A stretch of 64,000 bases of DNA from Larimichthys crocea (lineage: Eukaryota; Chordata; Actinopteri; Sciaenidae), in contig NC_040018.1 in assembly GCF_000972845.2 (NCBI RefSeq), positions 18,993,868-19,057,867 on the forward strand. Direction: 5' to 3'. The position numbers and the translations under genes were made by a program. This document shows positions 24,380-36,100 of the stretch, piece after piece (the first letter of the stretch is position 1; each line of letters begins with the position of its first letter). The notes below the pieces were generated by a model. The model worked only from the letters and a program-made list of their open reading frames with translations, was not told where the DNA came from and did not search any database.

Positions 24380-26914
24380 TGTCCAGTCATATAGGCAGTC
24401 ATTTTATGATTCCTTCTTCGCTTTGATATCTTTAGATACAAGTTCTTTACAGACAAGCATATGGAATCCCCCAGCATGAGTGCCACATTTGGTTCCAATG
24501 TATTTTGTCTCCCACAAAAATGCCTAATTACTGCAAAGTATCATGTGTGACTCAAATAAAGCTCAGCGGGACACTTTCAAGCTCCTCAGGGAAGAAACTT
24601 GACCTTTCCATCCTCTTTTTATAGATCAAACACAAACTAGGCCTGGAAGAGATTCAGCAGTCTGAAACGAGAATTAAGGATGTATACCCATCACAAAGTT
24701 ATCTACTGCTAGGCTTTGCTATAATTCCCAGCGGGAAAAATATGGCTTAATGAGAGAATGATGACTGTAAATCATTATGACTGTTAGTAAGTGCTTTAAT
24801 AAGGATGTATTTTGATTGTTGAAACTGAGTGCAGATCCAAACTGTAAAGCATATTCCTCTTCAGCTCCACACGACATGCAAGAACAGAATATCTGCAGGG
24901 ACAACATTATGATTTACTTGTTGACAATAATTTATATACCCATCATCATTCATATATGTGCATTTTCCTTTTTGATTTTATTTGTATAATGTACTGAACA
25001 TACTATATACATTTTATATAATTTATTTAACATGGCCTCATGGTTACTCACATATGACATGCCTTGTGGTAAATGAATCACTGTCAGTAGGGCATCTTTT
25101 CTATTGTGGAGCAAATCTACCAGTTACTGTAGCAACACCAGAGCCAGATAATGGAAACAATAGAAAAGGTGAGAGGTAGGTAGAGGTAGAACTGAAGTGT
25201 CAGATTATTGGTGTATTAACGCAATCGCTAAATCATCAAGAGACACCAGCAGTCGTAAATGAAACTAGTGAATAAAATGAAAACAAACTATTTATAATGG
25301 TGCTCAATACAGTCCTTTAATAGGTCTATTTTTGACGAACGCCGCGAGCAGCCCACGTCAATTTACACAGAGCACCTCAAACGGGCGGAATCCAGACACA
25401 GGGGTTTGGTGGCGGTTTCGGGGTTAGCGAAATTAATTTAGTGCATAAGACAATAACATTAACATGAGCACATGACCACAGAAAAAATAAAACTAAAATA
25501 GAACAAAACCTAATTCACCCACAAACAGACCCCATTCAACCAGAGTAAATTTACAATAAAGAACAGAAATACACATAAACATCAATATATGAGTATGTTA
25601 CGAACGAAAGTCATATAATGAATCCTTTACTTATACATATCTGTTCGGAATAATCACATTCATAGTCATAATAACTAGCACTATTATTGCTAATGGTTCT
25701 GGAGTACTGCCTGCCTGTCAAAATAAAAAGTAACAATAAAGTCAACTGAATATTCAGCAGACAGGTACTTAACAGGAAGAAGGTTGAAAGCCCTCACACC
25801 TGTTTTCATTCCTAACAATTGTCTACTGAAGTCGACATTGTAGTCTGTTTCAAAAGGAAGTTTTAGTGGGTGGACATCTTTCATGGCAGTAATCTTTGTA
25901 TCCAACACCTGACTCACTGAGTTTTTTATGGATGTAGCAACAATCATTGTTATTGCATCATTTTTTATAAATTCCAGTTTATGTGTGGAACATGCACATT
26001 TAAACATTTTATAGGTTTAAATATTACAAAATTATCCAGTATGGGAGCACTGTGTTGTGTTGCTAAACCAGTCCAATAAGGTCTACAGTACAAAGGCGAC
26101 AGCACACTAGGTTCAGCTAGAACTTGAGATTTTCCTGCTAAACTGTAAAACTACACATTTAACACATGTAACACATTTTTCTCCATGCGCATAATTCTCA
26201 GTTAGTTTCTTTAGCTTCATATCAATGGGAATATTTATATAAGTGGATCTATTTTTATTAAACACTGAAGAGCTGCAGAAAATAATGTGTTTAAAAAACT
26301 CACATCCCAGTAAAAGACGCACAAAGAGATCAGTCAGATCCTCCAGAAGGACAATGTTTCATCCATAAGTGTGTGGATTACCCTGGAAATTTGAGATATG
26401 AGCCACACTAAATGTTTTCCATTTTTCTTCCATGCAAACAGCCAGAGAAGTGACACCTTAGAAATAGCTCCCCAGTGTCTGGGTCCCAGTCCCACAGTAG
26501 GCCAGCAATCTGTTTTAAATGAACTGCTTGTGTTCCTCTGACACAGTTGGTGTTATTTTAATGGCTTGGAAACCACAGAGCAATATCGTAAAGGATTATT
26601 ATACCTTTAAATCACCTGTGAGAACCGAACCGAGTGCATAGGAATTCCATTAATCATCTTTGCCAAGGTGCAGCTCAAATTAAAGACTGAGCCTTGTACT
26701 CACAGGCCCAGCAAACAAGGAAGGAAAGGAAAAATACTTTCCAATTTCAGCAGGTGGCTATGTTTTCCATCGTCAAACACACTGTTTTTGTTTCACTCCG
26801 TGATGATGACAAAAAAAAAAAAAATCCCAATAGGGGGAAAAAGTGATTTGAAACCAAATCCTGGGTGGGGGACAGACTTTTGTGTGTTATAGTAGGATCA
26901 ATTTCTGTAAACTT
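24380..26914. other. Non-coding; two unassigned minus-strand open frames
   Basis: A CpG-richer patch at about 25325-25440 has no recognised identity. Two minus-strand frames, 105 residues at 26007-25690 and 69 residues at 26322-26113, have ordinary amino-acid composition but match nothing I recognise; the first could be a decayed transposon product. An A-run lies at 26812-26824. Confidence 0.4.
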
Positions 26915-26917
26915 CTG

Positions 26918-27624
26918 TAGCAACGGATAATATAATACCTGCCAATAACAAATATAATTTGGGCTATTTTAAATGTAATAAAGCCTATAATGTAATAACA
27001 TGCCAATAATGTAATAAAGTTTATGAGCCAATAAGGTAATAACATTTTGCTAATAATGTAATAAGTTATTACATTATTGGCTGGTTATTACGTTATTGGC
27101 ATAGCATTAAAAATCATTATCCGATAATGTAATAACACATAAATAGGACTGCATTTCTTGGAAATAAAAGATTATTTTGCAGTTTTTATGCAGTTTGCTC
27201 ATCAAAAATAGATATAGTGGATGGCATAGTCATCATATTCATTCATCAAGCGTATGCAGCACTCTCTCTCTCCTTAATTATTGTTGTAAGAGACAATTTG
27301 AGAATTTTTTGTTGTACAAAATCTTTATTCAGACTATTGTTTATTTTCTTAGATATGTAAATTCATAATTTCATGTATGCAGGGATACTATTTAATTTGA
27401 TTACAGTGAAGTGTATATGGTAGTTAGATCACTTAGTGGAATTTGCTAGAATTCAGGAAGAGAACAGTGGTCACGTGACCTACATAATCAGTCTACTTTA
27501 TACTAAGTCGTTACATTATTGGCATGTTATTACGTTATTGGCTTTCTTACATTCAAAATGGCCAAAATTATTAGGTATTCAGCAGGTATTACATTATTGG
27601 ACATTATTAGATTATTGGTTGCTA
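26918..27624. mobile_element. Non-autonomous long-TIR element built of repeated CCAAT-containing motif
   Basis: The two ends are inverted copies for about 100 bp: CTGTAGCAAC at 26915-26924 faces GTTGCTACAG at 27618-27627. Matching blocks follow inward, including ATACCTG, GGC(T/C)ATTTT, AAAGCC and AATAACATGCCAATAATGTA, with one indel. If the element is 26920-27622 (703 bp), both sides are flanked by TA, as expected for Tc1/mariner-type insertion; a flanking CTG...CAG makes the exact border ambiguous. The motif GCCAATAATGTAATAA or its complement occurs about eleven times, in both orientations. There is no coding capacity, so it would be a MITE. Superfamily not settled. Confidence 0.75.
27049..27081. 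repeat. Palindrome of two facing motif copies inside the long-TIR element
   Basis: Copies of the 16-bp motif at 27049-27064 and 27066-27081 face each other around a single G, with 15 of 16 positions complementary. It can fold into a hairpin or cruciform. Confidence 0.9.
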
Positions 27625-27629
27625 CAGCT

Positions 27630-28260
27630 TCACCTCACAACTCTGAGACGAGAAATAAGGTAATAGTCCATTCACTAATGACTATCTAAAGCTCAATCAA
27701 AGTAATTTCTCTTTAAATTACTCTGCATAATCCAGGAAATCCTTGATTTATACCTACTGAGTTTACCTCAAGTTTAATTCTCAGTGATTTTCCTATTTAA
27801 ATGTTTGTTAGTGTGCTAAATGAATTAACCGGTATTCTGTAAGACAACCCACAAAAATTCACAACCACATGACCGGATGACACTTTGCTTCTACAAATGA
27901 CAGTTTGGAGAGACGCAACATGCAAATACTTCTCCAAAAAAGATGGATTTGAGACAGGTAACCAACCACAGTCAGCCAATCAATAAATCAGCCAACAGGA
28001 ACTCCATGCCAACGTGCCTTTAATTGCCTGTTCTTCACTTAATGAATCAGGTTTTGCCAAAGGCTTTAATGAGGTGTTGAATTTCACTTCAAGTATTGAA
28101 ACACAGCCAATTAAAAGGCAGATGTAGTGAAGCCTAGGTGAACTGAAGGAAGAGGAGACAGAGGGAAAGACAGAGTGTACAGATATTAAAATCCTCAAGA
28201 CTGATGGACAGAACCAGGGTCCTAAACACACGGCTGATGAACTTTCTGATAAATGATCCA
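27630..28260. other. Non-coding, nothing recognised
   Basis: AT-rich interval between the long-TIR element and the nested hAT cluster. No gene, RNA or element end recognised. Confidence 0.45.
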
Positions 28261-28497
28261 ATGTAAACATGACAAATGAACGAAAGACTGATCCGTATGA
28301 ACGAACTGCTGTGGGTACTGCTCCTTACACAGCCTGAGCAGTATGTCTCGTGACAAATGAACGATACGTATGAACGAACTGTTTGTGCTTACTGCCATGC
28401 AGCTGCCTTGTGGCGAGAGAACGGACTACATGAAAATGAACAAATCACTCACTGAGAGTACTCATTACTCCAGAGTCATATAAAAGATTAGTTCAAA

Positions 28498-29871
28498 TTA
28501 AACGATAGAGATGTCAAACTCGGATCCTTTTAGGGATTCAAATCTTTCTGAGTCAATCACTAAACAGATCCAGATCTTACGAATCAGTCATTACTCCATA
28601 AACATATAAATCTTACCAGTGAAACACAAGCCCGCCTGTCTTAGACTACAAATAGGCTATATAAATTGAAATTTGAGAGCTATTATACAAGGAGGGCAGT
28701 CTACTGTTTGTTCATTTGAAATGTTGATCCAGGAAATAAAACATTTTTATCTAATTAAAAATTCTCTAACATTAATTATGAGGCTGTAAGTAGTTCACCA
28801 TGTTTTTATTATATACAGTATTATATTCTCATAACTCACAGTCAGCATCATTCATTCAACTGTAAATACAGTAAATGACATCATAGAAATGTGGTGAATA
28901 TAACATAATTATTGATGACAGATTATGATAACACATAATGCTGCAAATAAAATGCTCCTCTCACACTGTTTAGGCTGTATTAGCCTAGCCTCTAAAGTTT
29001 ATTAAGACTTAATTGTGTTAAATCAAGTGCAGCGAATAAGAACATCATTAATAACATGTAATGCTGCAGTTAAAATTAGGTTAATTACGTTAATTTTGTT
29101 ACGTCCCTCTTACATTGCACATTGCTTTTATCCTCTGAGCTATATGAGCCTCAGCTCCGTCAAACGAGTGTTTGTGTTTTAAATAAAGTTTCTATCATCT
29201 TGTTTATTGTTTATTGTTTGTTGTTTATCTTACATTTGACCAGAGGAAGTATTTTTGACGACACTGTGAAGTCCATCCGAGTCTGAATCTGCCTCATTTC
29301 ACGCTGTACGGAGGAAAAGATCCAGTCTCAGGAGTCTTTTGATTCTCGGGTGTATCTGGCTCTGTACGGATTTACTCAATGAGTCTGAATCTGAATGTGG
29401 GTCTGTGCTGCTGAGTCTGAGTCTGCAGGAAGACACGCTGATCCGCTGAGTCGTCTGAGTAATTTGACTCTCCTGAATCTTTTAATACTTTTGATTCTCG
29501 GGTGTTTCCGGCTCTGTACGGATTTACCCAATGGATCTGAATCTGAATCTGTCTGTGCTACTGAGTCTGAATTTGCTCTGCAGGAAGTTACGATGTTCCC
29601 AAAGGTATTTTAGCACCGGAAACAAACTCTTTGTTAACAATATTAGCGAGGCATGTTGTAATGAGATTGTACAGGTTAAAAGGAGATGAGTGAATGGCGC
29701 AATATATCGTTTTAATTTGCATATATGGCCATGTTTAGGCCGCTGTTAGGCAGATGTAGGACGGTAAAAGATCCGGGTTGATGAAGATTATGACTCGTGA
29801 CTCCCGAGTCAGTTAGAGGATCTGGGTTAAAGATCCGGATGAATCGCGAATCATACACCACTATTAAACGA
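28498..29871. mobile_element. Non-autonomous hAT transposon with perfect 8-bp target duplication
   Basis: Body 28506-29863 (1,358 bp), starting TAGAGATGTC and ending ATACACCACTA; the terminal TAG/CTA and approximate inverted match (TAGAGATG against TAGTGGTG) fit hAT ends. The octamer TTAAACGA occurs immediately on both sides (28498-28505 and 29864-29871), the 8-bp duplication diagnostic of the superfamily. Subterminal DNA near the right end is rich in GATCCG, GACTC and GAGTC motifs. There is no open frame resembling a transposase, so it is non-autonomous. The perfect duplication suggests a relatively recent insertion. The right part contains an internal tandem duplication, listed separately. 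Confidence 0.88.
29336..29587 (+). repeat. Internal ~152-bp tandem duplication with GAGTCTGAATCTG motifs
   Basis: The block beginning GATTCTCGGGTGT at 29341 is repeated from 29493. Each contains GGCTCTGTACGGATTTAC, AATGNGTCTGAATCTGAAT, TCTGTGCTNCTGAGTCTGA and CTGCAGGAAG in the same order. The partial motif GAGTCTGAATCTG occurs again near 29279. It lies wholly inside the younger hAT element. Confidence 0.85.
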
Positions 29872-29895
29872 TACGTTCACAGCCGTCACACCACT

Positions 29896-30122
29896 AGAAG
29901 ACACAGTCCTGGGTGTCATTAAGCTCAGTCAGTAGAGCATCCACCCCATGTACAGAGGCTCAGTCCTTGCTGCAGCGGTCCAGGGTTCGAATTCGACCTG
30001 TGGCTCTTTCCCACCTGTCATTCCCCATCTCTCTCTGCCCTGTATCTCTTCAAGCTTTCTCTGTCACATAAAACTCTAAAAGGCCAAAAAATATCTTTAA
30101 CCAAAAAAGAAGACACAGTTCT
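29896..30122 (+). mobile_element. tRNA-derived SINE, copy B, with 15-bp target duplication
   Basis: Body 29911-30107 (197 bp). The head GGGTGTCATTAAGCTCAGTC with AGTAGAGCAT is box-A-like and GGGTTCGAATTCGACC (29978-29993) gives a good box B, spaced as in tRNA-derived promoters. A body with TGTCATTCCCCATCTCTCTC and an A-rich tail follow. AGAAGACACAGTCCT (29896-29910) and AGAAGACACAGTTCT (30108-30122) flank it, one mismatch in 15, a target duplication typical of LINE-driven insertion. It lies against the terminus of the older hAT sequence. This is the most complete of three related copies in the window. Confidence 0.92.
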
Positions 30123-30124
30123 GT

Positions 30125-32635
30125 TATTGTTCATTTCAAACAAACCACTGTTATGGCGGCCTCCATAAATGCATTTAAATCCATGTATTTATATTTCATG
30201 CAGCAGATTTTGTTCCCAGGGAGGGAAGAGTGTTCTTTGGTTACTACATGAACTGTAAAATCTTGAACTCATATACTGAGTTTAATTTGAACTGCTCTTT
30301 CATAGTCATCTTACTAACACCACACATATCACTAACTGTGTATAGTATATTACCTTTGCATGGGTTTTTTCAGGAGTGTTTTTTTTCCCCCTCTGTCTTC
30401 AGCCGGGAATGGAAAATAAAAGGTGCAGCTAAACATTGTTAAAATAAGCTATGCTAAGCTTTACTCGGGATTGTCCCAGAGGGTGAGGTGAAACCGAGAG
30501 CTGCATGGTCAACTAAACAGAAGTGAAAGCAGGTAGAAATGAGGCAGAAGATGTGTAGTTAAAATTGTACCTCCCAGAGTTGAAATTAAATAGTTTTGTT
30601 ATGCTACAAGATGATACAAAGCTGCCCCTTTGTTTCTGCATGTTTTTTTTTACTACGTCTGCCTTCATTAGTTAATTGACAAAACAGGGCACATTGGGAG
30701 AGAAAGTAGGAAGGATAAACATCTAATATCCCATCATTATTCCCTGAGTGACTTGGATACTACTATCAGTAGCATTTTTGCCTTTTTGCCTATTTTACAT
30801 TTTTGATGTTTTCTATTTTTTTTGTGGACTGACTATCAAGTTAAAAGGTTGTTTCAGCGATCTTCAAAATCTTTTCATTCACTTGTTTACTTTTTATGCC
30901 TATGTGATGATGATGAATGAAGACAAGGACGGAGTGTCTGTGTCGCTCTATTTTCGAAGGCAGCATTGTGCCATCACATGCTAAAAGTGTTCATTGAACA
31001 TGCTATTGTGAACGGTGAACTGGACATAATGCTGCTAACTACGATTCTCGTGCAGGTATGGTTTGGTTACATTGTAACCTTGGTATATATATATTATATA
31101 TATAGGTAAACTTGGGGGCATGACCAGGCAAACTGGTGTGTCTTAAAGAAGTATCCACGTACCCTGACATGCAGGGGGGTCATTTCCCCGTACATATGAA
31201 ATATGTAACGGAGTGGAGAGATAGTCTTGAGATATAGAGAATAGATATCTCCGATAAAACGAAAGTACACAAGGAAACAATGCCAGACAGAAATTAAGTA
31301 CTAGTAGTATTAACTCCATTGGCGCACCACTGAAGAGAGAAGAAAACAAGATGGTGGAAAGATGGCTCATTAAGTGAATAACGATTACAAGAAATCATCA
31401 ACAAAGTGCAAGCAAACCAGCCAAAAGCTACAAAGTTCCTTAACCAAAGTAATTTGACAGCTCATTTTAGAAAAAACTAAGAAATCAAAGTGGACATTTT
31501 TTGGGACTGTAAACATAGTTTAAAATTCAAAAATGGCAAATACTTAATCATAATCAGTCTTTATAAACTGTGAGTTAGCTCTTTGAGTTAGCTCTTGTTT
31601 AGTGTGAACTTGCACAACACTAGGGGTTGGTTATGTGAATGGAAACAGCATTACACAGAAGAAAAGATGCACCATGATATGACCAGACTATGACTTCTGT
31701 GTAGTGTTAAACCTCTACTGCACAAATACAATCAAATACAAATACAAAGATTATGACAAATGTTTCTAAACTGTAGTTGGATTGCCACAATGGTGTTTGT
31801 AGTTTGTTGCTAAAATCTGGCACATAATACGTGATTGCATGCAGTCTCACTTGCTTGCTCATGAATGTGTTTCATGATGTTTTGGGGATTGACCCTGAAA
31901 CGTGTCTAAGAAGAGAGGGACACTCATTCACAAGAAGGCTCTCATGTTGCCTCTCCTTTGAAGAACTTCATGTTTCTTGAGTGGCGCTTCACAAAGGTTA
32001 GTTAGATGGCCCTTCTTGTTTAAAATGCTTCTCTGTGCCATTCATTTGTTTTATTTCTCTTTTTCTCTCTCTGCCCTCTATCTTACTCTGCTCTATTTCT
32101 AAGTCACTTAGCTTAGAGCCTGGACACCTTAATGCCAGCCCTTTGCCATTTAAAATAGAAGACATTTGAGAGTGTTAGAAATGATGTTATCCTGCATCCT
32201 GTGTAGTGTAATGTTTTGTTGAACAAAGTTGTTCACAAAGTAGTTTAGAATTTGTAGTCTCATGAGATGGACTGAGATTTTTATCAGTTTAATTAAAAGA
32301 GTGTTTGGTTAATGTCATGTTTGTCATGTTTAATGTTGGTTTCTAAGATACTTGTAGATGAATGTTGACACGTATCTTCCTCTTTAGCGCTCTGTGTTTG
32401 GGGTTATTTCTAATGTAGAACTGAGCTAATATTTCGATCCCAATAAAAAACTAAATGTTGTTTTTAGACTTTAGAGGTTTGCTGTAATTTTAAAGGTAAG
32501 CTATGCTTATCAATTGTGTGCCACATTTGTTTGTAAAGAAAACAAAAAACTATTGATTTTAGATGAAAGCAGTATACAGTATGTGGAGGACAAAAGATTT
32601 CCCCCATTGCAATAAGCATTTCAGCATAACCGTTG
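30125..32635. other. Non-coding, nothing recognised
   Basis: AT-rich. A short TATATA patch lies at about 31084-31103, next to GGTTACATTGTAACC (31066-31080), a perfect 7-bp-arm palindrome. No genes recognised. Confidence 0.45.
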
Positions 32636-32639
32636 TGAT

Positions 32640-33010
32640 TTATGGTCAGCCAAACTCCTGTTTATGTTAATGGAGCATGGTTAATGGGGCAGACTTAACA
32701 GTGTCTATTATCAAGTAATCACAATTTGTTCCCCTTACACTTAACTGGATTGAGAGGTCTGGATTTCTCCAACAAACAGGCGGTAGATTGTAATTAAGGC
32801 TGTGAAGTGTCACATGGAAGAGTGAACAACAGGATAATGGCTGTTATGGCAGCACTCCATTTACAGATGAAGTCTGAACCTGATCATCTCTTGCAGCTGT
32901 AGGCATATACTGTAAAAGCAAAACCACGGGAGGCTTAATGCGGAGCTGAAAGGGGATGACATCCTATCTTTTAGCACAAATTAAACCATGCATTACCAGG
33001 AATTCGAGGG
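32640..33010. other. Candidate conserved non-coding sequence (appearance only)
   Basis: Low-repeat, mixed-composition sequence with homeodomain-type cores (TAATTAAGG near 32792, TTAATGG, ATTAAACC), with no coding frame and no transposon features. Conservation cannot be judged from one sequence, so this is a hint only. Confidence 0.15.
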
Positions 33011-33053
33011 AAAATAAAAATTGACACAAGCTACAGCCACCCGTTATGCCACC

Positions 33054-33106
33054 GACACGATAAGCACAATCTATTACTTTAAATGCGACACGATAAGCAC
33101 AATCTG
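33054..33106 (+). repeat. Two 20-bp direct repeats, 33 bp apart
   Basis: CGACACGATAAGCACAATCT begins at about 33054 and again at about 33087. Perfect local duplication; no function evident. Confidence 0.85.
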
Positions 33107-33109
33107 TGT

Positions 33110-36100
33110 TGTGGCTAATTATTTATTGGAATAATAGAAGCTCACATCACAGCGCGTGGATTTGTGTAGTTTATGATCATACAGAGATTGTTTTATGATC
33201 TGATAAATTGTGCACACAAGCAAGGGTACAAACAAACAACAACAAAACGGCCAAGAGTTTGTGATCATACCTACTTTGATGAACCCTTTTGCTCTTTGTG
33301 GATTCATCTGCTTATTCTGGGATTCCATTAAATTGAGATAAACTGAGTAAACTGAGATTGATGTGAATGAGGTAAATACAAATGTCAGCTAAACTAAATG
33401 AGTCCTAGATTGAATTTAATATCACAAATTGATTATCGCAAACACTTTAACGGCCCTGCACAATCTCCCAGGTGTTTTCAATTATGATGGCTGATTAGAG
33501 CACTTGTTAGGTTGGAGCTGGGTGGAGCGATATTGGAAGGTGACCCACATAAACACCCACACTTTACTACAGACTGTAAGTGTTTTTTTTTTTCCCTGTT
33601 CTTTATTCCTGTTTCAAAATTTACTTCAAACAGTATCCTGTTACTTAACATAAAAACATGAAATCTGAAGGTCCTATAGGTTTGCGCAATACTTATTATT
33701 TCAGCTTTGTTCCTGAGAAATCATGTTGGCTCTCAGTTTGGCACGGCATACCGGTCTACTACAGTACCCATGAGCTTTGCTGCCTGCATGAGTGTTCATG
33801 CTGAGTACACTGGGAAAAACAGACCCCTAACTGCATATTTAATTTACCTGGATGGAATAAACATAACTAAGTAAACATCAGAGTATGATAAATTTCTTGT
33901 TCCTTGCTTTCCCTCCTCCGTACTTCCCTCTCCTCTCATCCTTTTTTCTGTTGGGGTTTTCTTGTGAAACAAGTTGCTCGACAGCTGTTCTTCTTTGTCT
34001 GCAGTCACTTGTGTGCTGTCTCAGTGGGATGCCGTAGTTCATCCCTTGATCTGTCATGTCATCCTTATCCCAACCCGTCTGACATTCCCACTATATCCCA
34101 CTGTTAGACAAGCCTCCACTTCAATTCTGTTCTCTTTTCTTTACTCTTTCACCTCTCCTTTCATGTCTCCTTTCTTTGCCATCTTTTGCCTTTCCCCTAC
34201 TCTCTCATGCTCTTGCTTTTTGCACAATCCTCATCTCTGTCTCCTCTTCCCAATCCATGCCTTCATTTAAATCCCCCCTCCCAACACTCACCGTCTAATA
34301 ACTCAGTAATGGTAGACTTGGTCTGCAAAGCCCCAAGCTATCAGCTTTTATGGCTCTAATTGTTTCTTGTATGCCGCTACTTGTAAGACTGCAGTCAAGT
34401 GAATACAATTTGGCCACAGAAGGAAGCAACATTGAGCACCGATCCAAGACTAATCTAAGCCACTCTCAGCAGACGCAGAGTCAAAAGAGGAAGCTAATAA
34501 CATACTTGTGAGGGTGGGGATGAGTTTGAGAAGAAAAAAAGAAAACAATCAATCATCACAAGTCCTCAGAATCCAGTCATATATCCAGCTTTTATCTCCC
34601 CCTTCTACCATCCCTCCTCCAACCCCCCCTTCCTGTATTGTCACCATTTCTAATAGTGAGGGATTAACATTTAATATACTCCCCTGTCAGGGATTATGGA
34701 ACAGGTGACACAATTTCATTTTAGGCTTACTCCCGTCAAACAGGATGCATACAAACGCAGCATGCATCAATATTTGATCACGGATTACTGGTGAAAGAGA
34801 AAAATCACAAATGATGCAAAGAATTGTGTTTGATTTAAGCGGCTTTTCATTCTTGTGCAACCACTGGATTAAAGTGATAAACCATTTTCCCCAAGAATAC
34901 ATCGGAGCATGTTTAACTCTCAAAATTTGGTATCACACTCTCGCTTTCAAATGTAGGCCTGTACACACGGGTTAAATCAGGCAGATGGTTTAAATTGGGC
35001 CGGAGCAGCCCAGGGCTCAGCTAAGCTCTTCTGTCGCTACGTGAGGTCCTATATTCTCATTATGCAGGTCGCATAGGGCCCTGTGAATCACGTGAAACAA
35101 ATTTAAAGCTCCCACTTCATATATTTCTTTGTTTCTGATGTACTGTTTTAAGCTTGCACACACTGAGCATGTAGCCTGTAGATCAAAGAAAGACACATTC
35201 TTTCTGGCTCACTCCCAGACATGCTCACACTTGGACACGCTCACACATACACACCATATGTTCCTTAGTTTGGTGCATTTCAGTTGTGTTTTGCTTTGTC
35301 TGCTTGTGTACATAGATAAATGCTGTCTTGTTTAATGTTGCACAAGAGTGAATGTTGCCAGCCTCTTCTATGCTAAAATCCAAATCCTTCAACCTGTTCC
35401 TTACAAACCTTGATATGAAAATTAATAAGTTATGAATGTAATTATTAATTAAGAGTTCCAAATTAATTAGTGTAGTTCATGAGACTGAAATCTATCAATG
35501 AATTGGCTCATTTGTTTTTGTGCAACCATAATTCAAGTTTCAATTTATTATTAAATTTGATTATTTTGAGCCAAATATATATCTATATATTAGTGGATTT
35601 CTATTGCATTTTTATTATTAATACATATTTGTCTGTGCATCACAAATATATTTGTTAAACTTATTTACTTATGTATGTGTTTGTTTTGCATTTATGTACA
35701 ACAGTACATCATGAGTTTTAAAAAAATATATATATTATCTTATTTTATGTTGCATAAGAAATAAGTGTGAACGTAGTTGTATCTAACAGCTTACTGTGGC
35801 TTATACTTCTTGTTTCATTATTCCCCCAATATTTCAGGCACCATTTCACAATAACTGTTCCTTTCCAAAAAATGACCATTGTCTTGTTTTGTAAAGGCAT
35901 TTTTTAAAGAATGATAGCAGCCAGCACAGACACCTTGCATTGCCTGTGACTATATTATCATCCTGTTTACTCTGTGTTTGTAATCATAACTCTCCAGCAG
36001 TCATTGCTCATCAGCAGTGTCGGACTGTATAAAAGAACCAAACAGCCTCTTGACACCATAAGTGGGGGTTTCACTGCTAGCTATCATAGATAACCACGCC

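Larger units (their letters stand above)
28265..29897. mobile_element. Older hAT-like sequence, interrupted by the younger hAT
   Basis: The right side (29872-29897) ends GTCACACCACTAG, a hAT-like terminus. The left side (28271-28505) holds two copies of GACAAATGAACGA, 81 bp apart (28271 and 28352), each followed by GTATGAACGAACTG, resembling subterminal repeats. AACGATACGT occurs both here (28361-28370) and at the right side (29867-29876). Removing the younger element (28506-29863) joins these parts. The left end and an 8-bp duplication were not found, so the left boundary is uncertain. Confidence 0.5.

Noticed and set aside
29911..29993. Functional tRNA gene at the SINE head
   Set aside because: Promoter boxes are tRNA-like but the spacing and arms do not give an acceptor stem, and the tail plus target duplication show it is a SINE.
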